Shown here: positions 33,119-41,143 of the stretch, one piece after another
Position numbering within the stretch: the stretch's first letter is position 1
Layout of the letters: the number at the start of each line of letters is the position of its first letter
IMG/VR virus record: IMGVR_UViG_3300025012_000035
Span: 78,797-142,796 of that record
Length of the DNA stretch: 64,000 nt
Source of the DNA: a virus
Reading direction: 5' to 3' (one strand)
Notes under the pieces: generated by a model
Seen by the model: only the letters and a program-made list of their open reading frames with translations
What the model was told of the DNA's origin: nothing
The model's database searches: none
Translations under genes and position numbers: made by a program

Positions 33119-33346
33119 ATGAGTGAAATAGGATTTAGTTATGCAGTATTCCCATCTAATTCATTAGAAGAACAGGCAAATGAACAAGGTTATACATTAG
33201 GAGAAGATGCAGATACTTTTGAGAAAATTAGAAAGGCAATTAATATGTGTATGTTTCATGTTACTACAGAATCTCAAGTTACCGCAATGACAAAGAAATT
33301 GCATAATAAAGTTGTTAAAAAATTAAAACTTATGAATAAGGAATAA
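33119..33346 (+). CDS. Hypothetical protein, 75 aa
   Basis: ATG after AAAGGAG. Opens SEIGFSYAVFPSNSLEEQANEQGYTLGE, then a helical basic C-terminus (KLHNKVVKKLKLM). No family recognised. Confidence 0.55.
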   Translation: MSEIGFSYAVFPSNSLEEQANEQGYTLGEDADTFEKIRKAINMCMFHVTTESQVTAMTKKLHNKVVKKLKLMNKE

Positions 33347-33361
33347 AGGAGAATGATTAAT

Positions 33362-33874
33362 ATGGAAAACTGTTTTATTGTAACTAATCAATCAGAATTG
33401 CATAAGGATTATTATGATTATAGAGAAAATGTAAAAATAGTAGATAATATAGTTAAAGGATTAATGGATAAATATAATATTAATACTAAATATTATTATG
33501 TTGATAAATTTGGTTTTGCTATTGAACCTACAGAAAAAGATGTTGAATTATTTGATAAGATATTAAAAATTCCTATCGAAAATGGTATAAGATTTTTTAA
33601 AAAATCTTCTAAAATACATAAAGAATGGATGGATTTATTAAAAACAAAAAATATTAAAGTATTAAGAAAACCTTTTGTTGGATTTTATTTTAATGGTGTA
33701 CATGGTAAATTTAAAACTAGATTATTTGATGTTGATGGTGTTTTATATTGCTCTATTGAATGTGAGAATGTTGATGATATAGAATGTCCTGAAGGTATGG
33801 AGAGAATTAAAACTAGTGAGTTCTATAAGATTGTTGAAGATAATAGTGATGATAAGAATGATGCGGATAAATAA
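33362..33874 (+). CDS. Hypothetical protein, 170 aa
   Basis: ATG 33362 lies about nine bases from AAAGGAG; ATG 33353 in frame is too close. Mixed alpha/beta with KFGFAIEPTEKDVELFDKIL and an acidic tail (EDNSDDKNDADK). No family recognised. Confidence 0.55.
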   Translation: MENCFIVTNQSELHKDYYDYRENVKIVDNIVKGLMDKYNINTKYYYVDKFGFAIEPTEKDVELFDKILKIPIENGIRFFKKSSKIHKEWMDLLKTKNIKVLRKPFVGFYFNGVHGKFKTRLFDVDGVLYCSIECENVDDIECPEGMERIKTSEFYKIVEDNSDDKNDADK

Positions 33875-33922
33875 TATAAATATCTATAAATTTAAAATAT
33901 AATAAAAAGGAGAAATGTATTT

Positions 33923-34147
33923 ATGTTTAAATTAATTAGTAAGAATAAAAAGTAGAAGCAAATTAAACCTATCAATATTAATGGTGCAGATTTTATGATG
34001 GTTAATGTAAATTTTATAATTATTAAAGAAACGAATTCTTTTATCTTATGTTCACTAGAAAATACTAATTATGGTTTGTACGTTATGAGAAACAAATTTT
34101 ATGAATGTTTTGAATTAATTGAAGATAAAATAAAGGAGAATGATATT
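33923..34147 (+). pseudogene. Small gene with in-frame TAG, running into the next gene
   Basis: ATG 33923 after AAAGGAG reads MFKLISKNKK then TAG at 33953-33955. The same frame stays open through IKPININGADFMMVNVNF and SLENTNYGLYVMRNKFYECFELIEDKIKEND, continuing without a stop into the gene at 34148. An amber mutation, plus loss of the original stop, would explain it. Confidence 0.45.
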
Positions 34148-34753
34148 ATGCCACAATCACAAACTAATAATCAATTGCAGGCACATGAGAATTTACATGC
34201 GAGACTTGGAGATACATTAATCTTATCTAATGGATTAAAGTTAAAAGTATGCAAAGATTTCTATGATGGTGATATTCAGTATTATAAAACTGTGGATATT
34301 TCATGTAACATAAATGTAACAATTGGATATTCAGAAAATGATATTCGGAAATTCTGCATAGGTAAAAAAGTATGGGATTATGATGCAAAATTTCATGAGA
34401 TTATTGATATTGAAAGGAAACAAATTAAGAAGAGAAAAGAAAAAATAGAGCAAGGTAAGGGGAATCCTGATAAGATAATCTTCAAATATAGAATACTACC
34501 ACATCAAATTGTTTGGGAAGTTATAGATGTAAAAACAAAAGAAACTACATATGAAACAGTTGATGCAAACGAACAATCACTTAAATTAATTATTGATAAT
34601 GATAGAACCACTGTAATTTTTGACGATGGTAGTAAGGGTAGTACAAAATGTCTTCCTACAGATGAATATAATATAGAAAAAGGCAAGGATATTGCTTATA
34701 AGTACGCATTAATTGAGGTTTTAAAGAAAGAAATTGAAGAATTGGTCAAATAA
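34148..34753 (+). CDS. Hypothetical protein, 201 aa
   Basis: Frame is open upstream, but AAAGGAG at 34133-34139 marks ATG 34148 as a start. LHARLGDTLILSNGLKLKVCKDFYDGD suggests a beta domain; a basic helix (KQIKKRKEKIEQGKG) links to a second beta part. No family recognised. Confidence 0.55.
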   Translation: MPQSQTNNQLQAHENLHARLGDTLILSNGLKLKVCKDFYDGDIQYYKTVDISCNINVTIGYSENDIRKFCIGKKVWDYDAKFHEIIDIERKQIKKRKEKIEQGKGNPDKIIFKYRILPHQIVWEVIDVKTKETTYETVDANEQSLKLIIDNDRTTVIFDDGSKGSTKCLPTDEYNIEKGKDIAYKYALIEVLKKEIEELVK

Positions 34754-34801
34754 AAATATAAATCTCTCATTTCATTCAAATATGTTAGGAGGTGAAATTT
34801 T

Positions 34802-35029
34802 ATGGAATATATGAATGATTTAAATCTTATTGAATACACTAAAGAGGACTTGATGGAATATGAAAATGATAATGATACATATATTCCGAAAGAATATGTA
34901 ATAGAAAACTTAAATGAAATTAGAAATAGAGTTAATGCAATTAAAGAAATTTTAGAACCAATTAAAGGCATAGAGATGATTGATAATGCTAAAAAATTAT
35001 TAGAATTGTTGTCAAGAGATTTGTATTAA
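34802..35029 (+). CDS. Hypothetical helical protein, 75 aa
   Basis: ATG after TTAGGAGGTG, preceded by TTCATTCAAA. Acidic first half, then helical (LNEIRNRVNAIKEILEPI). No family recognised. Confidence 0.5.
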   Translation: MEYMNDLNLIEYTKEDLMEYENDNDTYIPKEYVIENLNEIRNRVNAIKEILEPIKGIEMIDNAKKLLELLSRDLY

Positions 35030-35073
35030 AATAAAAATATAATATAATACTAAATAATTAGGAGGTAAAATTT

Positions 35074-35265
35074 ATGGTATTCATAGTTATTGCAATATTA
35101 TTGATCAATATCAGTGCTGGAGCATGGTCTGTTATTGAAATATTATCTTGGTTTGATAAATCTATTCCATTATGGGCAAGTGTTTTATCTGGATTATTTG
35201 TAGGAGAATTTAGTATTCCAGTTGCTATTGTAGGTTGGTTTTTAAAGTTGTTTGGAGTATTTTAA
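35074..35265 (+). CDS. Small membrane protein, 63 aa
   Basis: ATG after TAGGAGG. Two hydrophobic helices (residues about 2-22 and 32-60) separated by WFDKSIP; almost no charged residues. Could be holin-like by size and topology, but no lysin is near. Last gene before a promoter. Confidence 0.5.
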   Translation: MVFIVIAILLINISAGAWSVIEILSWFDKSIPLWASVLSGLFVGEFSIPVAIVGWFLKLFGVF

Positions 35266-35273
35266 AATAATTC

Positions 35274-35302
35274 TTGACAGAGTATAAAAATAATTGTATA
35301 CT
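35274..35302 (+). promoter_or_regulatory. Sigma-70-type promoter
   Basis: TTGACA at 35274-35279, 17-base spacer, TATACT at 35297-35302. The -10 lies inside a perfect palindrome (next entry). Confidence 0.75.
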
Positions 35303-35326
35303 TATTGAAGGATTATAAGTATACAA
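35294..35326. promoter_or_regulatory. Perfect 12-bp palindrome over the -10 (operator or 5' hairpin)
   Basis: TTGTATACTTAT (35294-35305) and ATAAGTATACAA (35315-35326) are exact complements with a nine-base centre. Placed over the -10 and start of transcription, it suits a dimeric repressor or a stabilising 5' hairpin. Confidence 0.6.
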
Positions 35327-35361
35327 TTAATAAATTAAATAGAAAGGAGTAAAAATTACAT

Positions 35362-35583
35362 ATGATCGACATGGAACATAAAGAAGAACCAAAAGTTAAA
35401 ATTGATTTTTCCTACACAGATGAATATGGTCAAGAATCAAGATTAACTAAAACTATTTTAAAAGTTGATTCTAATATTCAAACTCAATTAGAATTGTTAG
35501 TAGAAGAGTTTAAATGTTTTATGATGAGTGTTGGATTTTCACCTAAAACTGTTGAATTGATTCAAATTGTAGAGGAAGAATAG
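35362..35583 (+). CDS. Hypothetical protein, 73 aa
   Basis: ATG 35362 (or 35371) after AAAGGAG. VKIDFSYTDEYGQESRLTKTILKVDSNIQTQLELLVEEFKCFM: strand-strand-helix. Under its own promoter. No family recognised. Confidence 0.55.
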   Translation: MIDMEHKEEPKVKIDFSYTDEYGQESRLTKTILKVDSNIQTQLELLVEEFKCFMMSVGFSPKTVELIQIVEEE

Positions 35584-35714
35584 AATATAGCAAATTTATA
35601 AACACTTGATTTACAAGGGTTTATATTACCTAATAATTGAATAAAACCTTTCTTTATCATGATTTTGTAAGGAAAACTATAAAAATAATAATAAATTAAA
35701 AAGGAGATTAGATT
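35584..35714 (+). other. Non-coding leader of the AAACCCTT/TTATCATGATT family
   Basis: AAACACTTG/CAAGGGTTT hairpin at 35600-35622, then AAAACCTTTCTTTATCATGATTTT and AAGGAAAAC. The same two modules, hairpin and TATCATGATT motif, appear in other leaders. No ORF. Confidence 0.4.
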
Positions 35715-35981
35715 ATGAAAAAATCTAAAAATGCAGTTAAAACTATTAAAGGTTATGCAATTTTTAATACAGAAGATGGAGAATATATGGATAATGATTT
35801 TAGTTGTTGCGATGAAAATAAAAATCCGTATGTTTATGATGACATTGAAGATGCACAAGAAGCGATTGAAGAAAATAGTAATAGTCCACAAGATTATGAG
35901 ATTCATAAAATTGAATATGGTATTCAAATTAAAGAAGTATATAAAAGAAAAGTATCTTACGAATTAGCAGAAAATGATTAA
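35715..35981 (+). CDS. Hypothetical acidic protein, 88 aa
   Basis: ATG after AAAAGGAG. Opens basic (KKSKNAVKTIKGYAIFNTEDGEY) then strongly acidic (YDDIEDAQEAIEEN). Pattern of a small strand-helix-strand phage protein. No family recognised. Confidence 0.55.
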   Translation: MKKSKNAVKTIKGYAIFNTEDGEYMDNDFSCCDENKNPYVYDDIEDAQEAIEENSNSPQDYEIHKIEYGIQIKEVYKRKVSYELAEND

Positions 35982-36031
35982 ATTGTTAATATTATAAAAA
36001 TAAATATACATAAGAAAAGGAGATTATAATT

Positions 36032-36250
36032 ATGTCATTCAAATGTCAAGTATGCGGTAAAGCACAAGATGCAGGAAGTAAACCTAATAATGTTGTTATC
36101 GAGACACGTTATGTTACATATCGAAATAAGGATAGTGAAGGTAATGTAAAATTATCCGAAGGTACAGAGATCGTTAAGCAACTTAAAGTTTGTGAGAAAT
36201 GTAAGTTAAGAGTTTATCAAATTGATACTGTTGAAAGCAAAGTAGTATAG
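36032..36250 (+). CDS. Conserved zinc-ribbon protein, 72 aa
   Basis: ATG after AAAAGGAG. FKCQVCGKAQDAGSKPNNVVIETR, YRNKD and KVCEKCKLRV: two CxxC knuckles flanking a beta-hairpin. Small proteins with the CQVCGKAQ..G.KP opening occur in phages and bacteria, without known function. Confidence 0.65.
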   Translation: MSFKCQVCGKAQDAGSKPNNVVIETRYVTYRNKDSEGNVKLSEGTEIVKQLKVCEKCKLRVYQIDTVESKVV

Positions 36251-36260
36251 AAAGAATATA

Positions 36261-36446
36261 ATGATTAAATGTGAAACATGCAAAAATAAAACAGAAATGT
36301 CTGAAGGAGAATTATATTGCATGAGTGAATATGGAATAGGTGAAGTATATGATTGGTGTGATGCATATAATTCTGCATTAGAATATATGAAAAGTATAAG
36401 ATTTGATTTTGATAAGTGTGAAGGATATGAGAGTAATAATATTTAA
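36261..36446 (+). CDS. Small Cys-rich protein, 61 aa
   Basis: ATG ten bases after the previous stop; weak AAAGAA upstream. IKCETCKNKTEMSEGELYCMSEY, YDWCDAYN and DKCEGYE give six cysteines, likely a zinc site. Function unknown. Confidence 0.5.
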   Translation: MIKCETCKNKTEMSEGELYCMSEYGIGEVYDWCDAYNSALEYMKSIRFDFDKCEGYESNNI

Positions 36447-36467
36447 AAGAAAAGGAGATAAGATAAT

Positions 36468-36719
36468 ATGTATAAAATTAAAATAGAAGATAGCAATGAA
36501 CAAAAAATAGAAATACCAGAGATACCATTTATTATAACTCATTGTGAACGCAAAAGTCATTATATTGTTTCTAAAAATAGTGGAGATAAATATTTATTAA
36601 CTGCTATTGATAATGGAATCACATATGATAATGATAATGATTATGTAGAAAAATTTGTTTATGATAGTTTAAATAATGGAACTTGGTTATTAAGAAAATC
36701 TAAAATTGTAATAATATAA
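36468..36719 (+). CDS. Hypothetical protein, 83 aa
   Basis: ATG after AAAAGGAG. Beta-rich (YKIKIEDSNEQKIEIPEIPFIITHCERK). No family recognised. An inverted repeat follows. Confidence 0.5.
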   Translation: MYKIKIEDSNEQKIEIPEIPFIITHCERKSHYIVSKNSGDKYLLTAIDNGITYDNDNDYVEKFVYDSLNNGTWLLRKSKIVII

Positions 36720-36746
36720 TAGGAGATAGTATCTAGATAGTGACAT

Positions 36747-36797
36747 ATATACTAGATATAGTATTAAATATATTTGTAATAACTATATCTAGTATTA
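36747..36797. repeat. Intergenic palindrome of the ACTACATATAGT family, variant copy
   Basis: ACTAGATATAGT (36751-36762) and ACTATATCTAGT (36782-36793) are exact complements. Compared with the other copies (ACTACATATAGT / ACTATATGTAGT) the C-to-G change in one arm is matched by G-to-C in the other. Followed by AAAATCATG and TTTTATTCAAA, as at 8505. Confidence 0.7.
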
Positions 36798-36847
36798 AAA
36801 TCATGTTAAAAGTCAAATTTTATTCAAATATTAGGAAGGAGAAATTT

Positions 36848-37129
36848 ATGATTAAAGTAATTGAAACTAATCTATCTTTAGATAGTTATGATAATATTGT
36901 AGACCATCAATCTAGAGTAATTGAAGTAGAAAGTTGGGAAAAGTTTATTAATGAAATTAAAGAATGTAAATCTATGTATAGAAATTCAATTTTAGGTTGC
37001 TTAGATGGTTGTTCAATACCAAGAAAATCAGAAGTAAAAAATCTAAAATATGATGATTATCATTTATCATGTGATATTTATAATTACGTTGGTGTAAAAT
37101 CAAAGAAATTAGTTTATAAAGGTTTGTAA
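36848..37129 (+). CDS. Hypothetical protein, 93 aa
   Basis: ATG 36848 follows GGAAGGAG; the frame is open upstream only through the repeat. Mixed alpha/beta, GCLDGCSIPRKSEV in the middle. No family recognised. Confidence 0.55.
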   Translation: MIKVIETNLSLDSYDNIVDHQSRVIEVESWEKFINEIKECKSMYRNSILGCLDGCSIPRKSEVKNLKYDDYHLSCDIYNYVGVKSKKLVYKGL

Positions 37130-37142
37130 AAAGGAGATAAAT

Positions 37143-37598
37143 ATGGAAGAAGAACAAAAATTAAATCCCAAAGATTTAAGAGTTTTAGTTGACGATTATA
37201 CTGAATCAGCAAAAACTCTAAGAAGAAAATATGATGAATTAATGAAAGAAATTAAACCTATTTATGAAGATTTACGTCAACAACAAGGTCACATATTTAA
37301 TTTACAAGATGAAGTAAGAAAATATGGTATTGTCGAAGGAAGTTTATCAATTGGATTTTTAAAAGAATGTTTAATGGAAATGAAAAATCTTGATAAGACT
37401 CCAAAATATGATAGTTATATTCCTGATAGTAAAATAAATAAAACTACTGAAAATATGAAAAATAAAAATGGCGAGTTACCACCAGATTATAGTAGTTGGA
37501 TGACACCATCTCAAGTTGCACAAGAATTATTAGATTTAATTGAAAATAAATCATTTAAGATTTCATTTGAGCAATTATATTATAAAATGGATAGGTGA
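37143..37598 (+). CDS. Helical hypothetical protein, 151 aa
   Basis: ATG after AAAAGGAG. Residues 8-60 are a charged helix (YTESAKTLRRKYDELMKEIKPI), probably coiled coil; the C-terminal third has WMTPSQVAQELLDLIENKSF. No family recognised. Confidence 0.55.
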   Translation: MEEEQKLNPKDLRVLVDDYTESAKTLRRKYDELMKEIKPIYEDLRQQQGHIFNLQDEVRKYGIVEGSLSIGFLKECLMEMKNLDKTPKYDSYIPDSKINKTTENMKNKNGELPPDYSSWMTPSQVAQELLDLIENKSFKISFEQLYYKMDR

Positions 37599-37633
37599 AA
37601 TTATTATAATTAAAATTTAAAAGGAGAATAATT

Positions 37634-38020
37634 ATGTACTTTATTGAAAATAAAGAAGAATTAATTGGTAAAACTATTGCTTGTGTTAGTATGAATAGAT
37701 TTGCAGAAAGAATTTTAATTGCAACTACTGATGGTGGTATTCTAACTGTAACACAATACTCAGATGATAATGATTCAGAAATTACCGTTTATAATAAAAC
37801 AAACACTAAATATTATATCCTAAATTGTAAAAAAGTTAGACCTTATCTTTATGATGATTTAATTAAATATAATGTGTTTACTAAAGAAGAATATGATGAA
37901 TTGATTAATGAACATAATAAAAAGTTAAAAGAAGATGAAATAAAATTAGAAGAATATCAGAAAAAAGCAAAGTTAGAGCAATATTTAAAATTAAAACAAG
38001 AATTTGAAGGTCAAGGTTGA
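37634..38020 (+). CDS. Hypothetical protein with beta domain and C-terminal helix, 128 aa
   Basis: ATG after AAAAGGAG. Residues 1-75 beta-like (KTIACVSMNRFAERILIATTDGG), residues 85-125 a long charged helix (YDELINEHNKKLKEDEIKLEEYQKK). No family recognised. Confidence 0.55.
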   Translation: MYFIENKEELIGKTIACVSMNRFAERILIATTDGGILTVTQYSDDNDSEITVYNKTNTKYYILNCKKVRPYLYDDLIKYNVFTKEEYDELINEHNKKLKEDEIKLEEYQKKAKLEQYLKLKQEFEGQG

Positions 38021-38033
38021 GGAGAATATAAAC

Positions 38034-38279
38034 ATGTTATTAAAATACAGAAATAAAATATCAAATTCAATAGTTTTCGCAGGGATATACAGTGAAGGAT
38101 TAGAAGACGGTTTTGATTATAAGTATAGAGATATGTACTATCTAGGAAATAAAATACCATATATTAATACACCAAAAGGTAAAGTATATGTTTATAGAGA
38201 TGATTATATTGTTATTGAAGATGATAAGAAATACACATGTAAATCAAGTAAATTTAAAATGATTTATGAATTAGTATAA
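38034..38279 (+). CDS. Hypothetical protein, 81 aa
   Basis: ATG 38034 follows GAGGAG; an earlier in-frame GTG lacks a signal. Aromatic beta-rich (GFDYKYRDMYYLGNKIPY, KVYVYRDDYIVIED). No family recognised. Confidence 0.5.
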   Translation: MLLKYRNKISNSIVFAGIYSEGLEDGFDYKYRDMYYLGNKIPYINTPKGKVYVYRDDYIVIEDDKKYTCKSSKFKMIYELV

Positions 38280-38291
38280 GAAGGAGAAAAT

Positions 38292-38498
38292 ATGATAGTT
38301 AAAATAGGTGATAAATATTACCATTCAACAGAACAACCAATCTTATTAATACTTAGCAAAGATGAAAAATATCATATTGCTAATATGGCAGAAGATAAAA
38401 AGAAATATTTATCTTTTCCTAGTGATTATAATATAGATAAAGCAAAGGAAATATTAGATAATGTTCCTGAATGGATATTAAGATGTGTTGATTATTAA
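38292..38498 (+). CDS. Hypothetical protein, 68 aa
   Basis: ATG after GAAGGAG. Small mixed fold (IVKIGDKYYHSTEQPILLIL). No family recognised. Confidence 0.5.
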   Translation: MIVKIGDKYYHSTEQPILLILSKDEKYHIANMAEDKKKYLSFPSDYNIDKAKEILDNVPEWILRCVDY

Positions 38499-38552
38499 AT
38501 TAAAGTGTAAGTAAAAATAAAATATAAAATTAAAAATGAAAAGAGAATAAAC

Positions 38553-38726
38553 ATGAAAGTAAATGATAATAGAGAAATTTATGAAGGGTTAATAAGTAAT
38601 CAACAAGTTAATAATTATGGTAATAGTAATGATTATGCAATTTCTATTGACTATGACATAATTGAAAATATATTTTGGAAATATGAAGGAAGAAGAGTTA
38701 GATTGATTATTGAGACTATAGATTAA
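38553..38726 (+). CDS. Hypothetical protein, 57 aa
   Basis: ATG after AAAAGAG, a weaker site than usual. Acidic; ends WKYEGRRVRLIIETID, a pattern resembling small phage proteins with an RVRI strand. No family recognised. Confidence 0.45.
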   Translation: MKVNDNREIYEGLISNQQVNNYGNSNDYAISIDYDIIENIFWKYEGRRVRLIIETID

Positions 38727-38748
38727 TAAAATAAAAGGAGTAATTATT

Positions 38749-39003
38749 ATGGATATGAAATTTGAAGAATTAAATCAAGAAGAAAGAAAAGAATATATCA
38801 ATAAACTTTATGATGATTTAAGAAATTTTATTGATGAAATGGCAGTAAAAACCAACAATGTAAATAAACTTAAATCTAATATGTCATTTGAAGAATATAG
38901 ATTATTTGTAGAAAATATTGCAAAACAATTAGGTAAAAAAGAAGAATTAGATGAAATGGTAGAGTACATTGATATTGTTAATAGTATTAAGGATAGATTG
39001 TAA
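38749..39003 (+). CDS. Helical hypothetical protein, 84 aa
   Basis: ATG after AAAAGGAG. Almost entirely charged helix (FEELNQEERKEYINKLYDDLRNFI). No family recognised. Confidence 0.5.
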   Translation: MDMKFEELNQEERKEYINKLYDDLRNFIDEMAVKTNNVNKLKSNMSFEEYRLFVENIAKQLGKKEELDEMVEYIDIVNSIKDRL

Positions 39004-39027
39004 AAACTGATAAAGGAGAATAAATAT

Positions 39028-39210
39028 ATGAAATTAATTGATAAATTGCTACAACTTAATAATGGAAATCAATTAGATGCAGAATGTGATTGTCCTTATA
39101 ACTATCATAAAGAAGAAATATCAACGGATTCATTTACTCCATATTGTGACGATGATGGTAGTGGATGCGAAAAGTGTCATAATCAAGAGTTAAAATTGGG
39201 TAAGAGTTAG
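39028..39210 (+). CDS. Small Cys-rich protein, 60 aa
   Basis: ATG after AAAGGAG. ECDCPYNYHKEE, FTPYCDDDGSGCEKCHNQ: six Cys and two His, probable zinc binding. Function unknown. Confidence 0.55.
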   Translation: MKLIDKLLQLNNGNQLDAECDCPYNYHKEEISTDSFTPYCDDDGSGCEKCHNQELKLGKS

Positions 39211-39257
39211 AATTGAATAAAAGATAGTTTCTATAAAATATTGAAGGGAAAAATATT

Positions 39258-39404
39258 ATGTGTTTTTTTAAATCATTAAGAAAATGTTCTCATAATTGGA
39301 TTTTAATTAAAAAAGAAGATGGTATGCATTATGATGGAGGGAAATACAAAGTATTAACTTATAAATGCAACAATTGTGGAGAAGAAAAAACAGAAATATG
39401 GTAA
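39258..39404 (+). CDS. Small zinc-knuckle protein, 48 aa
   Basis: ATG after GAAGGG. FKSLRKCSHNWILIKKE and YKCNNCGEEKTEIW: a C..H pair and a CxxC pair, resembling small phage ribbons of the CxHxW...CxxCG kind. Function unknown. Confidence 0.5.
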   Translation: MCFFKSLRKCSHNWILIKKEDGMHYDGGKYKVLTYKCNNCGEEKTEIW

Positions 39405-39446
39405 TAAAATGAATGATTTATCATGATGTTTAGAAAGGAGAAATAA

Positions 39447-39788
39447 ATGAGTAAACCAATTAAGTTAGTAGAAACTTATAGTTTTCATTCTGCAAAAGAC
39501 AAATTAATAACTAGAAGAATACAACATCCTGATATAGATAATTGTAAATTTGAAAAAGACATTGCATTATCAGTATTAACTGTTGTTACAGAAGATTTTA
39601 ATTTAGAAGATAAAATAGATAAAATATTAGATGAAAAAGATAGTTATCAGATACGTCCAAAGGCATTATATAAATCTAAAAGAGGAATATTTTATAAAGA
39701 TGAAATAGGAAGAAGATATTTAAGCAAACAAGAAATTATTTATTTGAAAATTGATAATAAAGAATTAGGGAAGTATTTAGATGTGTGA
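39447..39788 (+). CDS. Hypothetical protein, 113 aa
   Basis: ATG after AAAGGAG. Charged mixed fold (VVTEDFNLEDKIDKILDEKD). Ends inside the next gene's leader. No family recognised. Confidence 0.55.
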   Translation: MSKPIKLVETYSFHSAKDKLITRRIQHPDIDNCKFEKDIALSVLTVVTEDFNLEDKIDKILDEKDSYQIRPKALYKSKRGIFYKDEIGRRYLSKQEIIYLKIDNKELGKYLDV

Positions 39789-39813
39789 AATAATATTAAA
39801 AAGGAGATATATT

Positions 39814-39978
39814 ATGATTAAAAAATCATGTTATACCTGTATAAGTCATAATACAGAAAAAGAAAAGTTTCCTTGTGATAAATGCCATAATCAAAATAAC
39901 TGGAATTATAGATTTGGTGTTCAATCATTGTGTTTGGCAGGAGTAGGATTAATAATTTTTGCTATAATTGTTTTATAG
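39814..39978 (+). CDS. Small Cys-rich membrane protein, 54 aa
   Basis: ATG 39814 follows AAAAGGAG; the earlier in-frame ATG 39781 has none. CYTCISHNTEKEKFPCDKCHN (CxxC...CxxC) is followed by one membrane helix (SLCLAGVGLIIFAIIVL). A membrane-anchored zinc ribbon of unknown role. Confidence 0.55.
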   Translation: MIKKSCYTCISHNTEKEKFPCDKCHNQNNWNYRFGVQSLCLAGVGLIIFAIIVL

Positions 39979-40022
39979 TAAATTAAATAAATAATAAATA
40001 TAAAAGGAGATAATATATACAT

Positions 40023-40190
40023 ATGATTAATAAAGAAAAAATGGTAACTATTACACAAAAAGAATATAACAAATTATTAGAAGATAGTAATTTCTTAGAA
40101 GCACTTAAATGTTCAGGAGTGGATAATTGGTCTGGTTATAGTGAGGCATTTGAATTATTGGAAGAATGGAATAATGAGGACGAAGAATAA
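40023..40190 (+). CDS. Hypothetical protein, 55 aa
   Basis: ATG after AAAGGAG. VTITQKEYNKLLEDSNFLEALKCSGVDNW: this TxxEYxxLLxDxxxLxAL pattern is common in small phage proteins of unknown function. Acidic end. Confidence 0.55.
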   Translation: MINKEKMVTITQKEYNKLLEDSNFLEALKCSGVDNWSGYSEAFELLEEWNNEDEE

Positions 40191-40205
40191 AGGAGAATAG
40201 ATATT

Positions 40206-40424
40206 ATGAAAGTTAAAGTATTATCTGAAGAATTTAATAAATATGGTCAAATAATAGAAGCGAAAAGATTTAAAGAATTAACAAAAAAGGAGTTAGCAGA
40301 ATCAATTGTAGACCCAAATAATTGTATATGGGAAGTTAATGATATTTTTATTCAAGATGATTATGAAAATATTTATTATTGGGATTATGTTACAAAGGAT
40401 GAAATAGAAATAGTAGAAGATTAA
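40206..40424 (+). CDS. Hypothetical protein, 72 aa
   Basis: ATG after AAAGGAG. Mixed acidic fold (KVKVLSEEFNKYGQIIEAKRF...). No family recognised. Followed by an inverted repeat. Confidence 0.5.
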   Translation: MKVKVLSEEFNKYGQIIEAKRFKELTKKELAESIVDPNNCIWEVNDIFIQDDYENIYYWDYVTKDEIEIVED

Positions 40425-40460
40425 AAATAGTGTCTAATATAGACAATTATAAATTTTACA

Positions 40461-40506
40461 TACTACATATAGTGGTTAAAACAAAATTATACTACTATAT
40501 GTAGTA
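40461..40506. repeat. Intergenic palindrome of the ACTACATATAGT family
   Basis: TACTACATATAGTGG (40461-40475) and CTACTATATGTAGTA (40492-40506) form a 15-bp stem with one G-U pair and a 16-base loop. It lies between gene 40206 and the HNH gene. Confidence 0.7.
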
Positions 40507-40533
40507 GAAATATCAAATAAAAAAGGAGTATAT

Positions 40534-41097
40534 ATGAGCAAAAGAAAATTTAATGATTATAAAATAATTGGAGATACAACTATAATATATCTTAAAAGAA
40601 AGAATGGTGAAATATTTGAGTGTCTAATAGATACTAAGAATTTACAAAGACTAATTGATTTAGGGTATTCTTGGCATGCAGTTTGGAGAAAAGATAATCA
40701 ATCTTATTATGCATCGTGTACTATTTATCAAGGTACTGAAAATGGAAAATGTAAATTACCTTATATGCATGATTATTTAATGAATATAGATATTAATAAT
40801 ACTACTAATCATGTTGTAGACCATATTGAACCATTAAATACTTTAGACAATAGAGAATCAAATTTAAGAATCGTAGAAAGGCATAAAAACTCAAAAAACA
40901 GAAAGAGTAAAAATTCAAATAATACATCAGGTTATAGAAATGTATTAAAAGATAATCAAACTGGATTATGGATGGTAAGATTGCAGATTGATAAAAAAGG
41001 TAAGACATTAGGTAAATTTTCTGATGTTCATAAGGCTGGTGAATTTGCCGAAGAAATGAGACAAAAATATTACGGGGAATTTGCAGGGAAATCATAG
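40534..41097 (+). CDS. HNH endonuclease with AP2-type DNA-binding domain, 187 aa
   Basis: ATG after AAAAAGGAG. Residues about 92-122 carry VVDHIEPLNTLDNRESNLRIV...KNSKNRK, an HNH motif of the type found in free-standing homing enzymes. Residues 130-185 (SGYRNVLKDNQTGLWMVRLQIDKKGK...GKFSDVHKAGEFA) match an AP2-like DNA-binding domain. Such enzymes nick or cut DNA and spread themselves in phage genomes. The flanking palindrome may mark its insertion. Confidence 0.85.
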   Translation: MSKRKFNDYKIIGDTTIIYLKRKNGEIFECLIDTKNLQRLIDLGYSWHAVWRKDNQSYYASCTIYQGTENGKCKLPYMHDYLMNIDINNTTNHVVDHIEPLNTLDNRESNLRIVERHKNSKNRKSKNSNNTSGYRNVLKDNQTGLWMVRLQIDKKGKTLGKFSDVHKAGEFAEEMRQKYYGEFAGKS

Positions 41098-41143
41098 AAA
41101 TATCATACATATTTATATATAAAATAAAAGGAGAAAAATAATT

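Noticed and set aside
33923-33955. Reassigned TAG codon
   Set aside because: TAG is used as a normal stop by several intact genes here (for example the RNase H end, 11637, 20982), so one in-frame TAG is more likely a mutation.
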